This document shows, piece by piece, positions 7,513 to 15,668 of a stretch of 27,885 nt of DNA (positions within the stretch are counted from its first letter, which is position 1; each line of letters starts with the position of its first letter). Position numbers and translations under genes: made by a program. The notes below the pieces were generated by a model, which worked only from the letters and a program-made list of their open reading frames with translations, did no database searches and was not told where the DNA came from. The stretch is taken from assembly GCA_002418885.1 (NCBI GenBank), contig DIEZ01000025.1, positions 37,625 through 65,509 on the forward strand, in the 5' to 3' direction. This stretch comes from Syntrophaceae bacterium UBA5761. GTDB taxonomy: Bacteria; Desulfobacterota; Syntrophia; Syntrophales; UBA4778.

Positions 7513-8253
7513 ATGAAGATAAGAAGAGATCGAGACGGCGGGGAATCCCAGGTCGGTAACGGCGTGTGGCTGCTGACCTTCAACGACATGATGACGTTGC
7601 TGCTGACCTTCTTCGTTCTGATCCTCTCCCTTTCGAAACTCGACGTGGCAAAGGCGAAAGCGGTTTCTGACGCTGTCGGTATGGCCTTCGGCGTCCCCGG
7701 CGTTGCGGAGGAGGCCTCCGTCCGAGTCTTCGACCCCTTCGTTTTTTCCCCGGGGGCGTTTGAGTTCGACGGAAAGCAAGCGGGACAGGATGCGGCGTTG
7801 AGGGACGGTGAGGGCCGGTTCATCGAGAAAAGGGACGAGTTCATCCGTAGTTTCGAGGGGAAAGGGGCCTTGTCAGCCGAATTCGTCCCTGGGGGGCTCA
7901 GGATTGTCTTGGATGGTGCCTTCCTCTTTGAAGCGGGGTCGGCCGATCCGGCGGCGGAGATGCAAGCGTACATCGCCCCGGTCTTTCCTCTGCTGGAGAC
8001 AGCGGGTCTGCTCGTGAAGGTCGAGGCATACGCGAACGAGGTACCCGTAGACAAGTCGCGCTTTCCCTCCTGCTGGGAGCTCGCTGCGTCGCGTGGTGCC
8101 GTAGTGGCGGAGCTGCTGGTGTCCCATGGCGCCGATCCGGAGCGGACCGCCGTCTCCGGTTACGGGGTCATGAAACGGACGAAGACGGGGATAAGCGGGC
8201 GCGGAGCTGCTTCGGGCTCCGTCGAGATCACATTGACTTACCGTGAAGGATAG
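7513..8253 (+). CDS. motB: Flagellar motor stator protein MotB
   Basis: Predicted 246 residues from ATG 7513, which has AAGGG six bases upstream; an ATG at 7507 in the same frame abuts that site. MotB anchors the stator to peptidoglycan and carries the ion-binding Asp. The membrane helix WLLTFNDMMTLLLTFFVLIL (about 19-38) contains this Asp (residue 25). After a plug/linker region, an OmpA-like domain holds CWELAASRGAVVAELL, keeping the ligand Arg. The GHTD-type motif is altered to AYAN (Asp to Asn). This is the only MotB in the window able to conduct ions on sequence grounds. A fliL gene follows directly. Confidence 0.88.
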   Translation: MKIRRDRDGGESQVGNGVWLLTFNDMMTLLLTFFVLILSLSKLDVAKAKAVSDAVGMAFGVPGVAEEASVRVFDPFVFSPGAFEFDGKQAGQDAALRDGEGRFIEKRDEFIRSFEGKGALSAEFVPGGLRIVLDGAFLFEAGSADPAAEMQAYIAPVFPLLETAGLLVKVEAYANEVPVDKSRFPSCWELAASRGAVVAELLVSHGADPERTAVSGYGVMKRTKTGISGRGAASGSVEITLTYREG

Positions 8254-8263
8254 GGGTGCAGAG

Positions 8264-8752
8264 ATGGCCAAAGAAGAGAAAGACGAGAAGGTTGTGGACG
8301 AAGGTCTGCAGCCGCCGAAGAAAAAGCCTCTGATAAAGTGGGTGATCATCGGGCTGGCCGTCTTGGTTGTGACCGCCGCCGGCACCGTCGGGGCGTTGTA
8401 CTTCACGAAGATGAACAGTTCCAAGAAAGCGACGGCCGGACAAGCGGCGGAGCCTGTACTATGGGCGATGGAGCCCTTCATCGTGAACCTTGTCGACAAC
8501 CAGGGAGACCGGTATCTGAAGGTTACGATCGAACTCGAAGTGTCGGACAAGAACTGTCTCGCGGAGCTCAACAAGATAAAACCGAAACTGAGGGACAACG
8601 TACTCGACCTCCTCACGGCGAAGTCTTACAGGGAGCTTATGGACATCGTGGGGAAGCAGCGCCTGAAAGACGAGATCGGGATGCGGCTGAATAACTTCCT
8701 GACAACGGGAAAGATCGTTAAGGTGTATTTCACCGAGTTTGTGATCCAGTAG
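8264..8752 (+). CDS. fliL: Flagellar basal body-associated protein FliL (first copy)
   Basis: Predicted 162 residues. FliL is a single-pass inner-membrane protein whose periplasmic domain rings the stator and supports torque. There is a charged Lys/Glu N-terminus, one membrane helix (about 26-50, LIKWVIIGLAVLVVTAAGTVG), a linker, then the FliL domain (MEPFIVNLVDNQGDRYLKVTIELEV...) and the typical ending VKVYFTEFVIQ. ATG 8264 has AGGGG seven bases upstream; the GTG at 8243 lies within the end of motB. The position between motB and fliM is classical. A second fliL-like gene lies at 18465. Confidence 0.93.
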   Translation: MAKEEKDEKVVDEGLQPPKKKPLIKWVIIGLAVLVVTAAGTVGALYFTKMNSSKKATAGQAAEPVLWAMEPFIVNLVDNQGDRYLKVTIELEVSDKNCLAELNKIKPKLRDNVLDLLTAKSYRELMDIVGKQRLKDEIGMRLNNFLTTGKIVKVYFTEFVIQ

Positions 8753-8791
8753 TCATGCGAGTATCGGGAGCTTAGGCGTGGTGGGAGTTTG

Positions 8792-9775
8792 ATGGACAAG
8801 ATACTTTCGCAGGAAGAGGTGGACGCCCTGTTGAGGGGCATCTCCGACGGGCAGATCGAGACTAAGAAGATGGATGTTCCCGACCCGTCGGGGGTCAGGG
8901 AATATGACCTGACCAACCAGGACAGGATTATCCGGGGTAGGATGCCGGGCCTCGAGATGGCCAACGAGCGGTTCGCCCGGATGTTCCGGACGAGCCTGTC
9001 TGGGCTGCTCCGCAAGGTGATCAGCGTCAGTTGCATCTCCGTCGACACACTCAAGTTCGGGGAATTCATGAAGACCCTCCCCTTGCCGACGAGCCTCCAC
9101 CTCTTCAGGATGGACCCCCTGAGGGGAAGCGCCTTCGTCGTCATCGAGTCGAAGCTCATCTTCGTTCTCGTGGACATCCTTTTTGGAGGCGCCGGTAAGG
9201 AATCTTACCGCATCGAGGGCAGGGAGTTCACGGCGATCGAAAACCGCCTGATCAAGAAGGTCGTGCTGGCGGTCCTCGCGGACATGGAAAAGGCCTGGCA
9301 GGCGTTGATGGAAGTCAAGTTCATCTATCAGATGTCGGAGGTCAATCCGCAGTTCGTTCAGGTGGTGCCGCCGGCCGACGTCGTCGTGGTCGTAAATTTT
9401 GAGATAGAGATGGAGTACACGTCCGGAATCCTGTCGTTGTGTATCCCCTATTCAACGCTGGAACCGATCCGCGAAAGGTTGGAATGCGGGCTGCTCAGTG
9501 AGCAGAGGGAAACGGACAGAGAATGGTCGAGAAGAATCTTCCATGCTCTCCGCGAGGCACAGGTGGAGGCCGTCGCCGAGCTCGGACGGACGCAGATTAA
9601 GACGCGAAAGGTCGTGGAGTTGAAAAAAGGCGACGTCATCGTCCTGGACAACAGTTCGTTGGATCCTCTGGACGTGTTTGTCGAGGGGGTTTTGAAGTTC
9701 AAGGCCCATCCCGGCACGCACAAGGGGAGCCTGGCCGTTCAGATAGCCCGACTTGTCAACAGAAAAGAGGTCTGA
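8792..9775 (+). CDS. fliM: Flagellar motor switch protein FliM
   Basis: Predicted 327 residues. FliM forms the wall of the C-ring and receives CheY-P. The N-terminal CheY-binding segment is present (ILSQEEVDALLRGI, residues 4-17). The middle CheC-like domain includes GLLRKVISV and LFGGAGKESYRIEGREFTAIE. The C-terminal SpoA/FliN-like domain includes RKVVELKKGDVIVLDN and HPGTHKGSLAVQI. GGGAG precedes ATG 8792 by six bases; a TTG at 8789 is less likely. The end overlaps the leader of fliN. Confidence 0.96.
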   Translation: MDKILSQEEVDALLRGISDGQIETKKMDVPDPSGVREYDLTNQDRIIRGRMPGLEMANERFARMFRTSLSGLLRKVISVSCISVDTLKFGEFMKTLPLPTSLHLFRMDPLRGSAFVVIESKLIFVLVDILFGGAGKESYRIEGREFTAIENRLIKKVVLAVLADMEKAWQALMEVKFIYQMSEVNPQFVQVVPPADVVVVVNFEIEMEYTSGILSLCIPYSTLEPIRERLECGLLSEQRETDREWSRRIFHALREAQVEAVAELGRTQIKTRKVVELKKGDVIVLDNSSLDPLDVFVEGVLKFKAHPGTHKGSLAVQIARLVNRKEV

Positions 9776-9779
9776 GTTT

Positions 9780-10214
9780 ATGGAGCAGAATGAATTGAAG
9801 GAAAAGGAAAGCGTGCAGTCTTCAGAAGACGAAGAGGTTGCCTCGGATGACCCTTGGAAGGGGGTTCTCGATTCCGGGCCGTCCGCCGCGAGGACCGAGG
9901 TCGGCGTCGCCGCTTTCGACGAAGTCTCGAAAGCGGAGAGGAAGGGGAACGAGACGTTGGATATCGATTTCATCCTCGATATCCCGTTGGACCTGAGCGT
10001 TGAGCTCGGTAGGAACCGGATACTGATCGGCGAACTCCTCCAACTGGGGCAGGGGTCCGTCCTCGAGTTGTCCAAGATCGCCGGAGAGCCGATGGACGTA
10101 TACGTGAACCATCGTCTGATAGCCCGGGGGGATGTCGTCGTGGTGAACGAAAAATTCGGTATCCGTCTGACCGACATCGTCTCCCCGGCGGAGAGAATCA
10201 ACAAGCTTGCCTGA
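9780..10214 (+). CDS. fliN: Flagellar motor switch protein FliN
   Basis: Predicted 144 residues. An acidic, variable N-terminus of about 60 residues is followed by one SpoA/FliN domain (DFILDIPLDLSVELGRNRI, LLQLGQGSVLELSKIAGEPMD, VYVNHRLIARGDVVVVNEKFG, IRLTDIV). FliN sits at the base of the C-ring and also docks the FliH-FliI export complex. The ATG at 9780 is five bases past the fliM stop and has GAGG nine bases upstream. The long form FliY with a CheC-like phosphatase domain is excluded by length. Confidence 0.95.
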   Translation: MEQNELKEKESVQSSEDEEVASDDPWKGVLDSGPSAARTEVGVAAFDEVSKAERKGNETLDIDFILDIPLDLSVELGRNRILIGELLQLGQGSVLELSKIAGEPMDVYVNHRLIARGDVVVVNEKFGIRLTDIVSPAERINKLA

Positions 10215-10224
10215 GGGGGTGGTG

Positions 10225-10623
10225 ATGGGACCCGTAGATGTTTTTGCGTCGGTCGTCAAGATGATTTCTTCCCTTGCCGTCGTCCTGGGGTTGATGGTCG
10301 CCGCCGCCTATGTCTTGAAGAGGGTCTTTCAGCGGGCGGGGACGGTACAGTCCGACGGGGGGTTGGTCCGGGTCCTTTCGACCCACTACCTCGGCCCGAA
10401 GAACAGCGTCATGGTCATGGAGGTGCTCGGCAACATCATGGTCATCGGCATCTCGAACAATCAGATGTCTCTGCTCGCTACGATCTCCGACCCGGAGGCG
10501 GTCGAGAAACTGAGGGAAACGAGAAAAGGCGGTATACCGTCCGTCGTGACGGATCAGTTTATGAATTACCGGGCGAAATTGGCGGCCCTCCGGCTGCCGG
10601 GAAGAGAGAAGAAAAATGTTTAG
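10225..10623 (+). CDS. fliO: Flagellar biosynthesis protein FliO
   Basis: Predicted 132 residues with one N-terminal membrane helix (about 10-32, KMISSLAVVLGLMVAAAYVL) and a cytoplasmic FliO/FliZ-type domain (VRVLSTHYLGPKNSVMVMEVLGNIMVIGISNNQMSLLATI). FliO helps assemble the FliP ring of the export gate and is not part of the finished gate. The ATG at 10225 has a strong GAGGGGG upstream, which overlaps the fliN stop. It overlaps fliP by eight bases. Confidence 0.92.
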   Translation: MGPVDVFASVVKMISSLAVVLGLMVAAAYVLKRVFQRAGTVQSDGGLVRVLSTHYLGPKNSVMVMEVLGNIMVIGISNNQMSLLATISDPEAVEKLRETRKGGIPSVVTDQFMNYRAKLAALRLPGREKKNV

Positions 10624-11398
10624 GGCATCCCGGCGCCGTATCGCCGGTCTCCTTTGCCTCGTCCTGATTTCCGGTGTTATCCTTGCCGTCGGGGATGTGG
10701 GGGCGGAATCTTTTCCGGTCCCATCGGTAAGCCTGCAGATATCGAACACGGCAAAAGGGGCAGACCAAACGGCTGTTGTCCTTCAATTGCTCTTGCTCCT
10801 CACGGTGCTTTCGCTCGCGCCGGCCATCCTGATCATGCTCACCTCCTTCACCCGTATCGTGGTGGTGCTTTCCCTCCTCAGGCATGCCCTGGGGACACAG
10901 GGTATGCCGCCCAACCAGGTGATCATCGGGCTTTCGCTTTTCCTCACCTTCTTCATCATGGGGCCGGTCTGGAATCAGGTCAACACCCAGGCCGTTCAGC
11001 CCTACTTCAGCAAGCAGATCTCCACGGAAAAGGCGATCGAGATGGCGACCCCGCCGCTCAGGGATTTCATGCTCAAGCAGACGCGGGAGAAGGATATCGC
11101 CCTTTTCATCAAGGTATCCAATTCAAAGCGGCCGGAAAAGCCGTCGGATGTCGGCATGTCTGTCCTCGTCCCGGCTTTCGTCATCAGCGAACTGAGGACC
11201 GCCTTTCAGATAGGGTTCTTGATCTACCTGCCCTTTCTGGTGCTGGATATGGTAGTCGCGAGCGTCCTGCTTTCCATGGGGATGCTTATGTTGCCGCCAA
11301 TCATGGTCAGCCTGCCGTTCAAGCTGCTCCTCTTCGTCATGGTGGACGGCTGGTACCTGATAGTGGGATCCCTGGTGCAGAGTTTCGGTCAACTATGA
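10616..11398 (+). CDS. fliP: Flagellar export gate protein FliP
   Basis: Predicted 260 residues, as is usual for FliP. There is a cleavable-type signal peptide (about 1-30, ending VGAESF), then membrane segments and the FliP signatures MLTSFTRIVVVLSLLRHALGTQGMPPNQV (about 75-103) and FVISELRTAFQIGFLIYLPFLVLDMVVASVLLSMGMLMLPP (about 186-226). Five FliP subunits with FliQ and FliR form the helical export channel. The overlap with fliO and close spacing to fliQ indicate one transcript. Confidence 0.97.
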   Translation: MFRASRRRIAGLLCLVLISGVILAVGDVGAESFPVPSVSLQISNTAKGADQTAVVLQLLLLLTVLSLAPAILIMLTSFTRIVVVLSLLRHALGTQGMPPNQVIIGLSLFLTFFIMGPVWNQVNTQAVQPYFSKQISTEKAIEMATPPLRDFMLKQTREKDIALFIKVSNSKRPEKPSDVGMSVLVPAFVISELRTAFQIGFLIYLPFLVLDMVVASVLLSMGMLMLPPIMVSLPFKLLLFVMVDGWYLIVGSLVQSFGQL

Positions 11399-11411
11399 GA
11401 GAGGTTCATCC

Positions 11412-11681
11412 ATGTCTCCGGATTTGATAATAGGCATCGCAGGCGAAACGATCAAGGTGACGCTCCTGGTCGCCGCCCCGATGTTGCTCGTGGGGTTGGT
11501 TATCGGTCTTGCGGTCAGCATATTTCAGGCCGTGACGCAGATCCAGGAGATGACCCTGGTGTTCGTACCCAAGATCCTTGCGGTCCTGATCGCCATGCTC
11601 ATCGTCCTGCCCTGGATGATGAACATCCTGGTGACGTATACGCAGAACCTTTTTTCCAACATACCGATGTACATAAAGTAG
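11412..11681 (+). CDS. fliQ: Flagellar export gate protein FliQ
   Basis: Predicted 89 residues with two membrane helices (about 15-40 and 50-75), the usual size and shape. The family pattern is evident: AGETIKVTLLVAAPMLLVGLVIGL, then SIFQAVTQIQEMTLVFVPKI. GAGAGG lies about seven bases before the ATG. FliQ packs around FliP-FliR in the export gate. Confidence 0.96.
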   Translation: MSPDLIIGIAGETIKVTLLVAAPMLLVGLVIGLAVSIFQAVTQIQEMTLVFVPKILAVLIAMLIVLPWMMNILVTYTQNLFSNIPMYIK

Positions 11682-11698
11682 GGCAAGGGCGAAGGACC

Positions 11699-12475
11699 GT
11701 GCCGAATATCACCCTGGAACAGGCGCAACTGTTCATCCTGATCTTTCTGAGGGTGAGCACCATCATCGTACTGGTGCCGATCCTCGGCGATGCCTCGGTG
11801 CCTGTGCGGGTCAAGGGAGGCTTGTCCATACTGATCACGTCGTTGCTCTTTCCCTTCGTTAAGCTGGACGCCTCCGCCTTGGGCTTCGACGTGGCGACAC
11901 TTTTCTTGAGGATGGCCGGTGAGGTCATGGTCGGGGCGGTGATCGGGTTCACGGTACGGCTTGTCTTTGCGGGCATCCAGCTTGCCGGGCAACTGGTGGG
12001 GTTTCAGATGGGGTTTGCGATCGTCAACGTGATCGACCCGGCCAACAGTGCGCAGGTTTCGATCATCGCGGAGTTTCTCTATCTGGTCGCCGCTCTGCTT
12101 TTTCTGAGCCTGAACGGGCACCACGTATTCATCGGCGCCATAGCCGAGAGCTTCCGTCTGGCCCCACCTCCGGGCCTTCATCTGACGGGGCCGGTGTTGC
12201 AAGGTCTGATGACTTTCATGAAAGATATGTTCGAATTGGCCCTGAAGATAGGGGCACCGGTCATCGCCATGATGTTTTTTATGAGCGTAGGCCTCGGCCT
12301 TGTAGCCAGGACGGTACCCCAGATCAATGTTTTTATCGTCGGGTTTCCTCTCCAGATCGCCGTCGGCCTGATCGGAATCGGCTTGGCAATGCCTTTTTTC
12401 GTCACGATCGCAGGCCGCTGTTTCGGGAGTCTGGAGAGGAGCATTCACGGGCTCTTACGCCTGATGAGCGTTTGA
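11699..12475 (+). CDS. fliR: Flagellar export gate protein FliR
   Basis: Predicted 258 residues, multi-pass. GTG is the start, with GAAGG upstream (11689-11693). Typical FliR features include an N-terminal helix (FILIFLRVSTIIVLVPILG), the conserved GEVMVGAVIGFTVRLVFAGIQLAGQLVGFQMGF stretch (about 80-112) and late membrane segments (INVFIVGFPLQIAVGLI). FliR completes the FliP5-Q4-R1 channel and contacts FlhB. flhB follows after 33 bases. Confidence 0.95.
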   Translation: MPNITLEQAQLFILIFLRVSTIIVLVPILGDASVPVRVKGGLSILITSLLFPFVKLDASALGFDVATLFLRMAGEVMVGAVIGFTVRLVFAGIQLAGQLVGFQMGFAIVNVIDPANSAQVSIIAEFLYLVAALLFLSLNGHHVFIGAIAESFRLAPPPGLHLTGPVLQGLMTFMKDMFELALKIGAPVIAMMFFMSVGLGLVARTVPQINVFIVGFPLQIAVGLIGIGLAMPFFVTIAGRCFGSLERSIHGLLRLMSV

Positions 12476-12508
12476 GCGTTAAGGTCGCATCGACTTTGAG
12501 AATCTACG

Positions 12509-13585
12509 ATGGCGCAGACGGATCAAGACCAGGAAAGAACCGAGCAAGCGTCGCCGCGGCGTAGGGAGGAGGCGAGGAAAAAGGGCCAGGTGGCGAAGAG
12601 CCATGAGGTCGCTTCCGCCGCCATCCTGATGGCCTGCCTCGTCTATTTTTACTTCGGGTCGGAGGGAATGCTGGCGCGGATGACCGGCATGTTGAAGAGG
12701 TCCCTCGGCGGGGCGGGGTCGAAGACCCTCGACGCCGACAGCGTACAGGGCTTACTTTCCGGGCTGATGGTCGAATCCGTACTGATCGTCCTGCCCCTCT
12801 TCCTCGTCGTCGTCCTTGCGGGGCTGTTGGCGAACTACCTACAGGTCGGGTTTCTTCTCTCCGCGGAATCGATCAAGCCCGCCTTCTCTAAGATCAACCC
12901 TGTAAAGGGATTCCAGAGGATGTTTTCCCTCAGGGCCATGGCGGAACTGGTTAAGAACATCCTGAAGATCGCCGTCGTCGGGACTGTCGTCTACATTACC
13001 GTGAAGGGCGAGATGGAAGCGACATTCCTGCTCCCGGACCAGAGCATAAGGGGAATCATGGAATACGTCGGGGAGATAACTTTCAAGATCATCCTCAGGA
13101 CAAGCTGGATTCTCGTCGTCCTGGCGATGTTCGACTATCTCTATCAACGGTGGGAATACGAAAAGGGGCTCCGGATGACGAAGCAGGAGGTCAGGGACGA
13201 ATACCGGCAGACAGAGGGCGAGCCCCTGGTGAAGGCGAGGATCCGCCGCCTGCAGAGAGAAATGGCGAAGAAACGAATGATGGCGAACGTCCCGAAGGCC
13301 GATGTGGTGATCACCAACCCGGACCATATCGCCGTCGCCCTGCAGTACGAGGCGCCCCGGATGTCGGCGCCGGTCGTTGTCGCCAAGGGGGCCGGGTTCG
13401 TCGCGGAGAAGATCAGGGAGATTGCGCGGAAGAACGGCGTCCCCATCGTAGAAAACAAACCCCTGGCGCGGGTCATCTATAAGACAGTCGACATCGACAG
13501 GGCAATACCGGAGAAGCTCTACCGGGCCGTCGCCGAAGTCCTGGCTTACGTGTACGGGTTGACGGGAAGGACGCGGACGGGATAG
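12509..13585 (+). CDS. flhB: Flagellar export switch protein FlhB
   Basis: Predicted 358 residues. A charged N-terminus (DQERTEQASPRRREEARKKG) is followed by four membrane helices up to about residue 210, a linker helix, and the cytoplasmic switch domain. FlhB changes export specificity from rod/hook to filament proteins when FliK signals completion. The autocleavage site, normally NPTH, is NPDH (Asn270-His273, bases 13316-13327). The catalytic Asn-Pro pair and the His are kept, and Thr is Asp. The C-domain continues with HIAVALQYE...APVVVAKGAGFVAEKIREIA...KPLARVIYKTVDIDRAIPEKLYRAVAEVLAYVY. Confidence 0.95.
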   Translation: MAQTDQDQERTEQASPRRREEARKKGQVAKSHEVASAAILMACLVYFYFGSEGMLARMTGMLKRSLGGAGSKTLDADSVQGLLSGLMVESVLIVLPLFLVVVLAGLLANYLQVGFLLSAESIKPAFSKINPVKGFQRMFSLRAMAELVKNILKIAVVGTVVYITVKGEMEATFLLPDQSIRGIMEYVGEITFKIILRTSWILVVLAMFDYLYQRWEYEKGLRMTKQEVRDEYRQTEGEPLVKARIRRLQREMAKKRMMANVPKADVVITNPDHIAVALQYEAPRMSAPVVVAKGAGFVAEKIREIARKNGVPIVENKPLARVIYKTVDIDRAIPEKLYRAVAEVLAYVYGLTGRTRTG

Positions 13586-13591
13586 TCGCTC

Positions 13592-15664
13592 ATGGCCGAA
13601 TCATACGCAAAGACAGAGATGCTTCCGGACTGGACGAAAAACACAACCATGATGATGGCGGGGTGTGTGATCGGAATCCTCCTGATCATGATGATCCCCA
13701 TACCCACGATCGTGCTGGACATCCTTCTGTCCCTCAGCATCACCCTTTCGATCATCGTGCTGCTCCTGTCCATGTACGTCCTGAGGCCGCTCGATTTTTC
13801 CATCTTTCCCTCCGTCCTGCTTATCCTGACGTTGTTCCGGCTTTCGCTGAACGTCGCCTCGACGCGCTTGATCCTACTCCATGGGAACGAGGGGACCGCC
13901 GCGGCCGGCCAGGTGATCAAGGCCTTCGGGACCTTTGTGGTGGGAGGAAACTATGTGGTCGGGCTGATCGTCTTTCTCGTCCTCGTCCTGATCAATTTCA
14001 TCGTGATCACGAAGGGTGCCACCCGGATCGCCGAGGTGGCGGCCCGGTTCACCCTCGACGCCATGCCGGGAAAACAGATGAGCATCGACGCGGACCTGAA
14101 CGCCGGCCTGATTACGGAGTCCACGGCCAGGCGGCGGCGGCGTGATATAGAGCGGGAGGCCGACTTTTACGGGGCCATGGACGGCGCCAGCAAATTCGTG
14201 AGGGGTGACGCCATCGCCGGGGTCATCATCGTCTTCGTCAACATCGTGGGCGGGTTGGTCGTCGGCGTCCTCCAGAAGGGGATGAGGATAGACGACGCGG
14301 CAGTGAATTACACGCTCCTCACGATCGGCGACGGCCTCGTGACCCAGGTCCCGGCGCTTATCGTCTCGACAGCCGCGGGCATGCTGGTCACCAGGTCGAC
14401 GTCCTCGACGAACCTTGGGGCCGAGGTGGCCGGCCAGGTTTTCCTTCAGCCAAAGGCCGTCGCAACGGCTTCGGTTATGTTGTTAGTTTTCGGTTTGATC
14501 CCGGGAATGCCCAAGATATCCTTCTTCGCTATCTCAGCGGTCGCCGGGGCCTTTGCCTTCAAGTTGTTCAAGACCGCAAGCGCCGCGAAAGAAAAGGAGG
14601 AAGAGGCCCAGCCCCCGACGACCCCGAGGGAGTCGGTGGAGACGCTTTTACCGCTCGACCTGATGGAGCTCGAAGTCGGTTACGGCCTGATTCACCTCGT
14701 CGATGCCGCGCAGGGCGGAGAGCTCTTGGAGAGAATAAGGGCCCTGCGCAGACAGCTCGCCGTCGAGATGGGTATAATCGTCCCGGCAATCCACATCCGG
14801 GACAACCTGCAGCTGAAACCGAACGAATATTCAATCATCCTCAAGGGTGTCGAAATCGCCAGGGGGGAACTGGTTCCAGGGCATTATCTGGTGATCGCGG
14901 CCGACGACAGGGGGCTTAAGCTGAAGGGGATCGAGACGAAGGAGCCGGCCTTCGGCCTGCCCGCCGTCTGGGTCGGTGAAAAGGAAAAGGAAAGCGCCCA
15001 GGCGAAGGGTTATGTCGTTGTGGACCCAGCCACTGTCGTGACGACACACCTCACGGAGGTGATCAAGTCCCACGCCGATGAACTCCTGCGCAGGGAAGAG
15101 GTCAGGTCGCTCCTGGACAACCTGGCCGCCGGTCATCCGAAGGTGGTGGAAGAACTCGTGCCGAATGTCCTGCCCCTGGGCCTGATCCAGAAGGTCCTGC
15201 AGCGCCTTCTCCGGGAAAGGGTCCCGATCCGCGACCTCCTCACCATCCTGGAAACGCTCGCCGATTACGTGAACTTGACGAAAAACGTAGACATCCTGAC
15301 GGGGTACGTGAGGCAGGCACTGGCCCGGACGATCACGAAGCAGTATAGGGACGCGAAGGGAGATATAACGGTGGTTACGCTCGCCCAGGCCATCGAAGAA
15401 GCGATCAGCCGTGCCGTCCAGCATACCGAGTATGAATCTTACGTAGCCGCGGACCCCGACCTCATCCAGAAGGTCATCACGGGCCTGCAGAAATACATCC
15501 CCCAGTTCACGTCGCGGGGGTTTCAGCCGGTCGTTCTGTGTTCACCGCAGACGCGTATTCATCTCCGGAACATCGTCGAGAGATTTTTCCCGAATCTGGC
15601 GGTGATTTCTCACAACGAGGTGACGCGGGACGTCAACATAAAATCACTGGGCATGGTGGAGTAG
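13592..15664 (+). CDS. flhA: Flagellar export gate protein FlhA
   Basis: Predicted 690 residues, normal for FlhA, which forms the nonameric proton-coupled ring of the export gate. The N-terminal half has about eight membrane helices. It contains the FHIPEP signature region (about 135-170, ITKGATRIAEVAARFTLDAMPGKQM) and charged loop residues. The C-terminal cytoplasmic domain runs from about residue 340 and includes HIRDNLQLKPNEYSIILKGV and LPLGLIQKVLQRLLRERVPIRD. The ATG at 13592 is six bases after the flhB stop, with no strong ribosome site, so coupling to flhB is likely. Confidence 0.97.
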   Translation: MAESYAKTEMLPDWTKNTTMMMAGCVIGILLIMMIPIPTIVLDILLSLSITLSIIVLLLSMYVLRPLDFSIFPSVLLILTLFRLSLNVASTRLILLHGNEGTAAAGQVIKAFGTFVVGGNYVVGLIVFLVLVLINFIVITKGATRIAEVAARFTLDAMPGKQMSIDADLNAGLITESTARRRRRDIEREADFYGAMDGASKFVRGDAIAGVIIVFVNIVGGLVVGVLQKGMRIDDAAVNYTLLTIGDGLVTQVPALIVSTAAGMLVTRSTSSTNLGAEVAGQVFLQPKAVATASVMLLVFGLIPGMPKISFFAISAVAGAFAFKLFKTASAAKEKEEEAQPPTTPRESVETLLPLDLMELEVGYGLIHLVDAAQGGELLERIRALRRQLAVEMGIIVPAIHIRDNLQLKPNEYSIILKGVEIARGELVPGHYLVIAADDRGLKLKGIETKEPAFGLPAVWVGEKEKESAQAKGYVVVDPATVVTTHLTEVIKSHADELLRREEVRSLLDNLAAGHPKVVEELVPNVLPLGLIQKVLQRLLRERVPIRDLLTILETLADYVNLTKNVDILTGYVRQALARTITKQYRDAKGDITVVTLAQAIEEAISRAVQHTEYESYVAADPDLIQKVITGLQKYIPQFTSRGFQPVVLCSPQTRIHLRNIVERFFPNLAVISHNEVTRDVNIKSLGMVE

Positions 15665-15668
15665 CGAG

